Positions 1 to 5,445 of a DNA stretch of 5,460 nt are shown here, piece after piece. The translations under genes and the position numbers were made by a program. The notes beneath the pieces are model-generated. The model had not been told where the DNA came from and searched no databases. It worked only from the letters and a program-made list of their open reading frames with translations. The first letter of the stretch is position 1. Every line of letters starts with the position of its first letter. Source of the DNA: CAXDRM01 sp963991775 (GTDB taxonomy: Bacteria > Pseudomonadota > Alphaproteobacteria > Rickettsiales > JABIRX01); assembly GCA_963991775.1 (NCBI GenBank), contig CAXDRM010000087.1, positions 1 through 5,460 on the forward strand, in the 5' to 3' direction.

Positions 1-170
1 GCAAATAAATATAAAGTTGTTTCCCAATCAGCAATTTTATTTCTACCCGATTTAAAGAAAATGTCAGCAATCCACAAACGAAGTACTAACAAAGATAGTT
101 GGTCAATCCAGCCAGTAAGCTTACCGACTGGATATTTTGCAACTAGATTATTGTAAAATGAAACTAGCAT
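1..170 (-). CDS. DoxX-family membrane protein, N-terminal part (cut by window edge)
   Basis: The reading frame opens with ATG at 170-168 and runs without a stop off the left edge, giving 56 residues. Residues 25-39 form a hydrophobic segment, likely the first membrane helix. It is followed by the DoxX-like pattern R31-L-W, F38-F39, S41-G42, K45-I46, D48-W49-E, T-L-x-L-F56. DoxX proteins are small four-helix inner-membrane proteins, and members of this kind often close bufferin (DUF2282-DUF692-DUF2063) operons. Five bases separate the DUF2282 stop from this start, so the two are almost surely co-transcribed and perhaps translationally coupled. An in-frame TAA at 185-183 limits how far upstream the start can lie. 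No Shine-Dalgarno sequence is visible. The family call is fairly safe; the exact role (redox or electron transfer in the membrane) is not known from the sequence. Confidence 0.8.
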   Translation of the reverse strand, partial: MLVSFYNNLVAKYPVGKLTGWIDQLSLLVLRLWIADIFFKSGRNKIADWETTLYLF

Positions 171-175
171 GGCAA

Positions 176-436
176 TTAAGCATTAGGTTTAGTAGAGCCA
201 CCAACTAATTTTTTGCATAGACCTTTTGGTACTAATAGCCATTCACCTTTATCTGCATCAACTTTAGCTTGTCCAGCACATGAATGAGTTCCAGCTGCAT
301 TAGCACAGTCATTTTTACCAGCTTTAGCAACGCCGTAACATTTTTCTTTTTTACCAGCTGCTTCAGCTGCGTTAAAAGCTTGAGTTGAAAGAGCAACTAC
401 AGCAGCAGCTGCTAGGGTTATAGTTTTTTTATTCAT
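176..436 (-). CDS. DUF2282 family bufferin-type secreted four-cysteine peptide (BufA1-like)
   Basis: An 86-residue precursor. Residues 1-27 look like a Sec signal peptide: MNKK, then an Ala/Val-rich core, then an AEAA-type cleavage region. The mature part has four cysteines, C33 in EKCYG, C44 in GKNDC, C53 in HSCAGQ and C74 in KGLC, plus the closing LVGGS. This is the typical DUF2282 pattern. Known members (bufferin class 1) are ribosomally made peptides whose cysteines are modified by a DUF692 (MNIO) enzyme and which bind copper in the periplasm. Modification and metal binding here are inferred from the family. The start is well supported by an AGAAGG ribosome site six bases upstream. A DoxX gene follows five bases downstream, but no DUF692/DUF2063 pair lies between them; those genes may be beyond the left edge. 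recF lies 91 bases upstream on the same strand. Confidence 0.87.
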   Translation of the reverse strand: MNKKTITLAAAAVVALSTQAFNAAEAAGKKEKCYGVAKAGKNDCANAAGTHSCAGQAKVDADKGEWLLVPKGLCKKLVGGSTKPNA

Positions 437-442
437 AATTAA

Positions 443-448
443 CCTTCT
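443..448 (-). promoter_or_regulatory. Ribosome binding site of the DUF2282 gene
   Basis: AGAAGG on the minus strand, six bases before the ATG at 436-434. It is the only clear Shine-Dalgarno match in front of any gene in this window, which suggests that this short secreted peptide is translated strongly. It also fixes the start codon. Confidence 0.8.
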
Positions 449-527
449 AAAAAATTATTATGAAATCAACATATATATATAATTATGGGCGATGTATAGT
501 TTTTTATGGGTAATTACAAATTTTTAA

Positions 528-1652
528 TCAGAGATTAACAAATTGAATATCGCTTTTTTCCGCAAAAAGGTCAGGATTATTAGTGGTAAAAAAGCACTGC
601 AAACCTAATTCGCGTAGATTATCTAATAAAAAATTAAAATTAGTAAAGTCTAAATGGCTAGAAATTTCATCAAGTAATAATAGAGGAGGGCGGTTATAAT
701 AGGCTTTTAATAAGCGAGCTTCCGCTATAATTATAGAAATTAATAAAGATTTTTGTTCACCTGTTGAACATAATTTTGCTGGCATGTTTTTTTGATCGTA
801 AATTGCTAGCAAATCACTTTTATGCACTCCAATAATAGTTTGCTTTTTTTGAGCATCAATAGAGCGGGATTCTTTAAGTTTGGTTTTAGCAAGTTCTTCA
901 ATAGTTTTTGCGGCCTCGCCAGCTAAATATGCTTGTTCAAATTCGCCTTCAATATTTAAAATAGCACGTGGATATTGGCGCGCATTCTCAGCAAGCTCAG
1001 CATTAAGATATTGCAAGGCTTTAACGCGACTATCAGCAATGCTGCTTAACAGATCAGCAATTTGTGCTTCAGTGATATCTAGCCAGCTAGTTTGAAAGTT
1101 ATCTTGTTGTAATATTTTGCTGCGTTCTCTTAAGTAATGTTCATAACGTTTTAGATTTTGCAGATGCTCAGGAAAAATATTAAAAACAATGCGATCAAAA
1201 AATTTGCGTCGCTCTTTTTTTTCTCCAACAAATAAATTATCCATTAAAGGAGTAAGCCAAACCACATTACAAAATTTGCTGAGCTCTTGTTGTTTTGTAA
1301 TCTTTTCATCATTAATGCTGATATTTCTTTTGCTATGCTCTGTAGTTTTAAAAGTAGCAAATTTATAATTAAGTTGTTCTTGCTGAAAATCTAGACTGAC
1401 ATGCCAGCCAGAATTTTTTTGTGCCAGATCATATTTAAGTAATTGCTCAATATCAGCATTTCTCAAGCCTTTGCCTGCTGCTACTAAAGAGATTGCTTCA
1501 AGGATATTAGTTTTGCCAATACCGTTAGAGCCAATAAGGGCAACAAGTTTTTTATCAAAGCTAAGCTGAAAATTAGCAAAGTTACGGAAGTTAATAAGCT
1601 TTAGCCCAGCTAAATTAATTGAATGATCGTGAGTGCTTGATTCAGCTAACAA
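528..1652 (-). CDS. recF: DNA replication and repair protein RecF
   Basis: RecF is an SMC/ABC-type ATPase that binds gapped DNA and helps RecO and RecR load RecA at stalled forks. The protein has 374 residues, a normal length. The opening LKLINFRNF (17-25) is the usual RecF first strand, followed by Walker A GSNGIGKT (41-48). Near the C-terminus are the signature STGEQK (296-301), Walker B LLLLDE (324-329) and D-loop SHLD (332-335), in the order expected for a head domain split by a helical lever arm. The frame can only start at TTG 1652-1650: an in-frame TAG lies at 1658-1656, and no ATG or GTG occurs before the conserved first strand. The start lies 13 bases after the dnaN stop with no visible Shine-Dalgarno site, so it probably relies on coupling to dnaN translation. 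The gene is intact. Confidence 0.95.
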   Translation of the reverse strand: MLAESSTHDHSINLAGLKLINFRNFANFQLSFDKKLVALIGSNGIGKTNILEAISLVAAGKGLRNADIEQLLKYDLAQKNSGWHVSLDFQQEQLNYKFATFKTTEHSKRNISINDEKITKQQELSKFCNVVWLTPLMDNLFVGEKKERRKFFDRIVFNIFPEHLQNLKRYEHYLRERSKILQQDNFQTSWLDITEAQIADLLSSIADSRVKALQYLNAELAENARQYPRAILNIEGEFEQAYLAGEAAKTIEELAKTKLKESRSIDAQKKQTIIGVHKSDLLAIYDQKNMPAKLCSTGEQKSLLISIIIAEARLLKAYYNRPPLLLLDEISSHLDFTNFNFLLDNLRELGLQCFFTTNNPDLFAEKSDIQFVNL

Positions 1653-1665
1653 GGTCTAAGTTATT

Positions 1666-2793
1666 TTAGATGCGCATTGGCATGATTACAAATAATGCAG
1701 AACTATCTGAATTATCTTGAACCAAAGTTGGAGAAGAGCTGTCAGCAAAGTGGAATTCTGCTGTATCACCTTCTAAAACATTAGTTAATTCTAGAAGATA
1801 TTTAGAGTTAAAGCCTGTTTCAACTTTAGCAGCACTATAATCAACAGTTACTTCTTCTTGAGCGAAGCCAATATCGATATTGTCTGCAGATAATACTAAT
1901 TTATTATCTCCTAAAGTTAATTTAACAGCACGTCCTTTATCAGAAGAGATAGTTGAGACACGATCAATAGCTGTTTTTAACGGAGTAACTTTAGTTTTTA
2001 ATACATTATTATTATTAGTTGGAATAACTCTTTCATAATCAGGGAAATTACCATCAATTAATTTTGATACAATAATTGATCCAGCAATCTCAACTTGAAT
2101 TTTTGTAGCGGAAATAGAAAGTTTTACTTTTTCTACATTTTCTGCTTCATCAAGAACTTTTTTAATTTCATGGATTGCTTTGCGTGGAATAATTATTTTA
2201 GGTATATCTTTGCCACCTTCAGGTAATGGTACATCAATTCTTGCTAGACGGTGCCCATCAGTTGCTACTGCCCGCAATACGTTATTACCATTTTGTGTAG
2301 CATCATGTAAAAAGATACCATTTAAATAGTATCTAGTTTCTTCAGTTGAGATTGCAAATTTAGATTTATCAAAAAGTTTAATTAAATCGCCACGTGCAAT
2401 TTCAAAACTATGGGTAATATCACCAGCCTCAATAATTGGAAAATCATTGGCAGGAATTACAGGGAGTGAAAAATTACAATTGCCAGCAGTAATCTTTAGG
2501 CTGCTTTCATTATCACCTGCATAATTAATATTTACTTCTGCATCTTCAGGTAATTTGCGTGCAATATCATAAAATGTATGAGCAGGCACAGTAATATTAC
2601 CTGGGGTAGAAATCTCGGCAGATTGAGTTTCTGAGATAGCTAGATCCATATCAGTTGCGGTAAAACCTAAGCTATTGTCATTAGCTTCAAGTTTAACATT
2701 GGAAAGGATAGGGATGGTGTTTCTTCTTTCAACTACTCCTTGAATATGTGATAGAGATTTAAGCAAATCGCTTCGAGAAATTTTTAATTGCAT
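1666..2793 (-). CDS. dnaN: DNA polymerase III subunit beta (sliding clamp)
   Basis: DnaN forms the ring-shaped dimer that tethers DNA polymerase III to the template and recruits other DNA enzymes through its hydrophobic cleft. From the chosen ATG (2793-2791) it has 375 residues, in line with the family, and reads as three clamp domains of roughly 125 residues each. Diagnostic blocks are ERRNTIPILSN (22-32), TATDMDLAI, VPAHTFYDIARKLP, ATDGHRLARIDVPLPEGG, GNFPDYERVIP and the C-terminal VIMPMRI, which lines the partner-binding pocket. A TTG four codons further upstream (2805) is also open in frame. I prefer the ATG because MQLKISRSDLLKSL aligns with usual DnaN N-termini; neither start has a clear ribosome site. 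The gene is first in a dnaN-recF unit, with a good promoter at 2823-2850. dnaA is not adjacent, because glmS diverges from this point. Confidence 0.96.
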   Translation of the reverse strand: MQLKISRSDLLKSLSHIQGVVERRNTIPILSNVKLEANDNSLGFTATDMDLAISETQSAEISTPGNITVPAHTFYDIARKLPEDAEVNINYAGDNESSLKITAGNCNFSLPVIPANDFPIIEAGDITHSFEIARGDLIKLFDKSKFAISTEETRYYLNGIFLHDATQNGNNVLRAVATDGHRLARIDVPLPEGGKDIPKIIIPRKAIHEIKKVLDEAENVEKVKLSISATKIQVEIAGSIIVSKLIDGNFPDYERVIPTNNNNVLKTKVTPLKTAIDRVSTISSDKGRAVKLTLGDNKLVLSADNIDIGFAQEEVTVDYSAAKVETGFNSKYLLELTNVLEGDTAEFHFADSSSPTLVQDNSDSSALFVIMPMRI

Positions 2794-2822
2794 GTGAATT
2801 TTCAATATATTTAACCAAAAGG

Positions 2823-2850
2823 ATTATATTAGCTAATTCAGCTAATTCAA
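2823..2850 (-). promoter_or_regulatory. Predicted sigma70-type promoter of dnaN-recF
   Basis: On the minus strand, TTGAAT (2850-2845) and a perfect TATAAT (2828-2823) are separated by 16 bases. Transcription would begin near 2816, leaving a leader of about 23 bases before the dnaN ATG. The match is 4/6 at -35 and 6/6 at -10. Two perfect 9-bp tandem repeats lie exactly in the spacer. Confidence 0.65.
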
Positions 2851-2857
2851 CTAAATT
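2831..2857. repeat. 9-bp tandem repeat in the dnaN/glmS divergent region
   Basis: AGCTAATTC occurs twice head to tail (2831-2839 and 2840-2848) and is followed by a degenerate third unit, AACTAAATT (2849-2857). The two perfect copies fill the spacer of the predicted dnaN promoter. Replication slippage may have set the present spacer length, or the repeats may be a protein-binding site; the sequence alone does not decide. Confidence 0.6.
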
Positions 2858-2862
2858 GTTTG

Positions 2863-2891
2863 TTGCCTAAGCGAAAGTTTTTAATTATGTT
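2863..2891 (+). promoter_or_regulatory. Possible glmS promoter
   Basis: TTGCCT (2863-2868) and TATGTT (2886-2891) have a 17-base spacer, with 4/6 matches in each box. Transcription would start near 2898, only about 11 bases before the glmS ATG. It is the best candidate in the short divergent region, but a weak one in such AT-rich DNA. Confidence 0.3.
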
Positions 2892-2899
2892 GCACAACA
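2888..2899. repeat. Short inverted repeat just upstream of glmS
   Basis: TGTTG-CA-CAACA: two perfect 5-bp arms around a 2-base centre, ending nine bases before the glmS ATG. It overlaps the candidate -10 box and covers the place where a ribosome site would be expected, so it could be an operator half-site pair. The loop is too short for a stable RNA hairpin, so a DNA-binding site is the more likely reading. No regulator is identified. Confidence 0.4.
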
Positions 2900-2908
2900 A
2901 AAAATACT

Positions 2909-4732
2909 ATGTGTGGAATTTTTGGTTTAATAGCAAGTGATGATGTAGTCAGCCAGTTGGTTTCAGGCTTAAAAAGTCTTGAATATCGAGGTTATGATTC
3001 TTCAGGTGTAGCCTTAATGTCTGAATCTAATGATTTAAAAATAGTTAAAGCTGCCGGTAAAATTACAAACTTAGAGGCAAAACTAAAAGAAGAACAAGTT
3101 TCAAGTAATTCAGGTATAGCTCATACTAGATGGGCCACCCATGGTAAGCCAGTTGAAAAAAATGCTCATCCACATGCAAATCAAAATTTTGCGGTAGTAC
3201 ATAATGGTATCATAGAAAATTTTCGTGAGATAAAAGCTGAGTTGCAACAATTAGGTTATGAGTTTTACAGTGAAACTGATACTGAAATCATTCCTCATTT
3301 GATTGATAAATATTACCAGGAATCTGGTGAGATTTTGTCAGCAATTCGTAAAACCATAGCTGATTTAAACGGTGCCTTCGCGCTTGGTATCATTAGTAAA
3401 TATGCACCTGATAAGATTTTTGCTGCTAAGCGAGGTTCGCCTCTTGCTTTAGGACTTGCTAAAGATGCTAATTATATTGCATCTGATGCTTATGCTATTG
3501 CTAGCTATTCCGATCGTATCTGCTATCTGGAGGATGATGATATTGCTGAGCTTAGCAAAGAGGCAATTAATATTTTTGATAAGCAACACAAACAAGTAAG
3601 TCGTGAAATAAAATTCACTAATTTTTCTTCTGCAAATGTGGGTAAAGGCAATTATCGCCATTATATGCTTAAAGAAATTAATGAGCAGCCTGCTGTTATT
3701 GCTGACATTATGAATACTTATTGTGATCGTGAAACTAATAAAATTATTTTTCCAAATGCTAATTTAGATTTTACTGAGCTTAAAAAGGTAACTTTTGTAG
3801 CTTGTGGTAGTTCGCATTTTGCTGCGCTTATTGCAAAAAATTGGTTTGAAAATATTGCTAATATTGATTGTAAAATCGAAGTAGCTTCAGAATTTTTATA
3901 TAGTAATCATTTTGTGCATAGCGGTTTAGTAGTGTTTATTTCGCAATCTGGTGAAACAGCTGATAGTTTAAAAGCCCTCAAAATGGTAAAAGCCGAAGGT
4001 GTGAAAACTTTAGTAATTACTAATGTTGAACATAGTTCGATGGCGAATTTAGCTGATTATGTAATTAATTTGCTTGCTGGTCCTGAAATTGGAGTTGCTT
4101 CTACTAAAGCCTTTACTGCTCAATTGGTTATTTTGGCCTTACTAGCCTTAGAATCTGCTGCTACCAAAAACTTAATTGCTGCAGATAAAAAATTAAGTTT
4201 ATGTAGAGCGCTTAGAAAACTTCCTGGTTTAATGACTGAAAGTCTTAATTTAGAAGGGCAAATTATTGAAATAGCAAATCAGCTAAAAAATATCCATAAT
4301 ATAATATATATCGGCCGCGGCACTTCTTATGGTTTAGCTAAAGAGGCTGCGTTAAAATTAAAAGAGATTTCTTATATTCATGCAGAAGGTATTGCTGCGG
4401 GTGAATTAAAGCATGGTCCAATTGCTTTGATTGACGAAGATTTATATATAGTAGCTTTATTGCCTGCCGATGATATTGCGGAAAAAACCATTTCTAATTT
4501 ACAAGAAGTACATGCTCGTTCTGGTAAGATTATTACTATTACTGATAAAAAATTAACCGATGAGGTTAGTGAGCTTTCTAACCAAGTAATTGCTGTTGCT
4601 GAAGTTGAAAGCTTTGCTGCACCAATTCTTTATACGATTCCTGCTCAGCTGTTAGCTTACCATGTTGCAGTCTTAAAAGGAACTGATGTTGATCAGCCCC
4701 GCAATTTAGCTAAATCAGTTACTGTTGAATAA
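2909..4732 (+). CDS. glmS: Glutamine--fructose-6-phosphate aminotransferase (isomerizing)
   Basis: GlmS converts fructose-6-phosphate and glutamine to glucosamine-6-phosphate and glutamate, the first step towards UDP-GlcNAc for peptidoglycan and lipid A. It acts in the cytoplasm as a dimer. The 607 residues match the usual length. The N-terminal Ntn glutaminase domain (to about 220) has the nucleophile C2 in MCGIFG, R74-W75-A-T77-H78-G, H98-N99-G100 and D124. Two SIS sugar-isomerase domains follow. The first has C299-G-S-S, S345-Q-S-G-E-T and S398-T-K; the second has I468-G-R-G-T-S, E479, K483, E486 and H502 in ELKHGP. The C-terminal PRNLAKSVTVE contains K602. All key residues are present, so the enzyme should be active. 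No Shine-Dalgarno site is seen, but the start is certain because C2 must follow the initiator Met. It diverges from dnaN. No glmS ribozyme precedes it. Confidence 0.98.
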   Translation: MCGIFGLIASDDVVSQLVSGLKSLEYRGYDSSGVALMSESNDLKIVKAAGKITNLEAKLKEEQVSSNSGIAHTRWATHGKPVEKNAHPHANQNFAVVHNGIIENFREIKAELQQLGYEFYSETDTEIIPHLIDKYYQESGEILSAIRKTIADLNGAFALGIISKYAPDKIFAAKRGSPLALGLAKDANYIASDAYAIASYSDRICYLEDDDIAELSKEAINIFDKQHKQVSREIKFTNFSSANVGKGNYRHYMLKEINEQPAVIADIMNTYCDRETNKIIFPNANLDFTELKKVTFVACGSSHFAALIAKNWFENIANIDCKIEVASEFLYSNHFVHSGLVVFISQSGETADSLKALKMVKAEGVKTLVITNVEHSSMANLADYVINLLAGPEIGVASTKAFTAQLVILALLALESAATKNLIAADKKLSLCRALRKLPGLMTESLNLEGQIIEIANQLKNIHNIIYIGRGTSYGLAKEAALKLKEISYIHAEGIAAGELKHGPIALIDEDLYIVALLPADDIAEKTISNLQEVHARSGKIITITDKKLTDEVSELSNQVIAVAEVESFAAPILYTIPAQLLAYHVAVLKGTDVDQPRNLAKSVTVE

Positions 4733-4758
4733 AAGGGTGTTTTATACTTTTCCTTTTT
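4731..4758 (+). terminator. Possible weak terminator after glmS
   Basis: AAAAGG (4731-4736) can pair with CCTTTT (4752-4757) around a 15-base loop, starting inside the stop codon; a further T and later T-runs (4763-4768) follow. An alternative stem pairs AAAAG with CTTTT at 4747-4751. The stems are short and AT-rich, so this may only slow transcription. It is placed where a terminator would be expected, just before a new promoter. Confidence 0.3.
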
Positions 4759-4767
4759 GCAATTTTT

Positions 4768-4776
4768 TGTTATAAT
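4768..4776 (+). promoter_or_regulatory. Extended -10 promoter of the repeat-protein gene
   Basis: TGTTATAAT combines a TGn extension with a perfect TATAAT (4771-4776). No good -35 box lies 16-18 bases upstream (only T-rich sequence), as is common for extended -10 promoters. The predicted start near 4783 leaves a leader of about 19 bases with no Shine-Dalgarno site before the ATG at 4802. It indicates that the repeat gene is transcribed separately from glmS. Confidence 0.55.
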
Positions 4777-4801
4777 ATTCGTAACTTAAAAAGTCAGCTA
4801 T

Positions 4802-5317
4802 ATGTTCAAGAGAAGTCGAAGTGAAACAGGTTTTACTGATTCAGATCAACCAGAAAATAGATTAAGAGAGCAGTTAGAAGCAACAACTCAACACAATGAA
4901 AGTATAAGAAGACAGATAGAGATAACAGCTCGATACAATGAAAGTATAAGAAGTCAGATAGAGGTAACAGATCAATACTATGAAAGTATAAGAAGGCAGA
5001 TAGAGATAACAGATCAATACCATGAAAGCATAAGAAGTCAGATAGAGATAACAGGCCAATATAATGAAAGCATAAGAGGGCAGTTAGAAGAAATGGGTTT
5101 GGCATTAGATGCGCAGATATTACTTGCTATAAGAAATGTTACGCCTTCAGCTGAAGATATGGAATGGTTATCTAATTCACCTTGTGATAGTTGCCAAACA
5201 TCAAATACTAGTTATATAGAAGCAAGTAGCAGTGAGCCATCTACAAGCTGGAGAGCTTCAGTGGCATCTTTTTCAAGTTCTAGTGATAGTAATAATCAGC
5301 TAGGTAGAAGATTATAG
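4802..5317 (+). CDS. Hypothetical tandem-repeat protein (five 14-residue repeats, Ser-rich tail)
   Basis: I do not recognise this 171-residue protein. A short charged N-terminus (1-23) leads into five 14-residue repeats (24-93) with consensus QIEITxQYxESIRx and a broken sixth copy (94-99). Fourteen residues are two heptads; the repeats are rich in Glu, Arg and Gln with regular Ile and Tyr, so they are probably helical and perhaps a coiled coil. A mixed segment follows (100-125), then CDSC (128-131), then a Ser/Thr/Asn-rich, probably disordered tail. No signal peptide or membrane segment is seen. All 15 Ile codons are ATA, and Arg is AGA/AGG except two CGA, unlike glmS next door. The frame is credible: it has its own extended -10 promoter, the repeats vary mainly at a few residue positions, and the non-repeat ends are open too. 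A secreted effector or a phage-derived protein are possibilities without direct support. Confidence 0.75.
   Translation: MFKRSRSETGFTDSDQPENRLREQLEATTQHNESIRRQIEITARYNESIRSQIEVTDQYYESIRRQIEITDQYHESIRSQIEITGQYNESIRGQLEEMGLALDAQILLAIRNVTPSAEDMEWLSNSPCDSCQTSNTSYIEASSSEPSTSWRASVASFSSSSDSNNQLGRRL
4871..5098 (+). repeat. 42-bp in-frame tandem repeats, five copies plus a partial
   Basis: Units begin at 4871, 4913, 4955, 4997 and 5039, each starting with CAG and each 42 bp; a partial copy starts at 5081 and fades after about 18 bases. Adjacent inner copies differ at about 4-6 positions, and the first copy is the most diverged. Differences gather at residues 6-9 and 14 of the unit. Residue 9 changes only by first-base substitutions (AAT, TAT, CAT: Asn, Tyr, His), and residue 14 runs R, S, R, S, G. 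The ESIR core and the Q-x-E start are constant in all five. The array lies wholly within the hypothetical protein gene and has no spacers. Confidence 0.95.
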
Positions 5318-5373
5318 CTTTTATATAGAAGTTATAATATTCATATCATTTGTAAGAATCAGCCTTTGTTTTT

Positions 5374-5445
5374 GGATCTACTGCAACTAAAAATTTAATT
5401 ACTGCTGATAAAAATCTGACCTTATTCAGTTACTGTAGAATAAAA
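5374..5445 (+). pseudogene. Decayed glmS fragment (SIS1 piece fused to the glmS 3' end)
   Basis: Bases 5374-5414 align without gaps to glmS 4151-4191 at 34 of 41 positions (my count), and weaker identity continues to about 5425. The encoded GSTATKNLITADKNLTL matches glmS ESAATKNLIAADKKLSL (residues 415-431) at 12 of 17. Immediately after, 5426-5445 matches the last glmS codons and stop (4715-4734) at 19 of 20 bases, encoding SVTVE-stop in a different frame. About 510 bp of glmS are therefore missing between the two pieces, and everything before residue 415 is absent or unrecognisable. Of the seven differences in the core, four are silent, so the copy probably diverged for some time under selection before the deletion. 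A few more codons upstream (from 5356, ESAF) may also be remnants. It is non-functional as an enzyme. Confidence 0.8.

Larger units (their letters stand above)
4769..5342 (+). repeat. 12-bp direct repeat pair flanking the repeat-protein gene
   Basis: GTTATAATATTC occurs at 4769-4780, overlapping the -10 box of the repeat-protein gene, and again at 5331-5342, 13 bases after that gene's stop. The coordinates span both copies. Beyond the 12 bases the similarity fades quickly. The second copy could be a duplicated promoter piece, a flank of a mobile segment, or chance in AT-rich DNA. Confidence 0.4.

Noticed and set aside
437..527. Promoter for the DUF2282 gene (TTGTAA near 519-514, TATACA near 498-493, minus strand)
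   Set aside because: The spacer is only 15 bases and both boxes match 4/6. In this AT-rich gap, which also holds an (AT)5 run at 471-480, such matches are expected by chance. Read-through from dnaN-recF is equally possible.
524..538. Hairpin TTAATC-AGA-GATTAA at the recF stop as a terminator
   Set aside because: The stem is only six AT-rich pairs and is followed by an A-run, not a T-run, on the recF strand.
880..1095. Plus-strand 71-codon frame inside recF
   Set aside because: It is antisense to a conserved part of RecF, with no promoter, ribosome site or recognisable protein.
2794..2805. Upstream TTG start of dnaN at 2805
   Set aside because: It adds only MKIH before the conserved N-terminus, has no better ribosome site, and ATG at 2793 fits the family start.
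2794..2908. glmS ribozyme or other leader riboswitch
   Set aside because: The divergent region is only 115 bases and is mostly promoter DNA, with no ribozyme-like helices; that ribozyme is known from Gram-positive bacteria.
3449..3661. Minus-strand 70-codon frame inside glmS
   Set aside because: It is antisense to conserved GlmS coding sequence and has no supporting signals.
4733..4801. Tn7-type transposon end just after glmS
   Set aside because: No terminal TGT...ACA end with repeated transposase-binding sites and no target duplication could be seen, and no transposase genes lie in the window.
4871..5098. CRISPR-like array
   Set aside because: The 42-bp units are directly adjacent with no unique spacers, diverge from each other and keep one reading frame; it is a protein repeat.
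4833..5105. Open minus-strand frames of 61 and 90 codons across the repeat array
   Set aside because: They exist because a 42-bp unit without stops in one frame stays open in all copies. They give Leu/Cys/Tyr-rich repeats with no start signal, and the plus-strand frame has a promoter and non-repeat ends.
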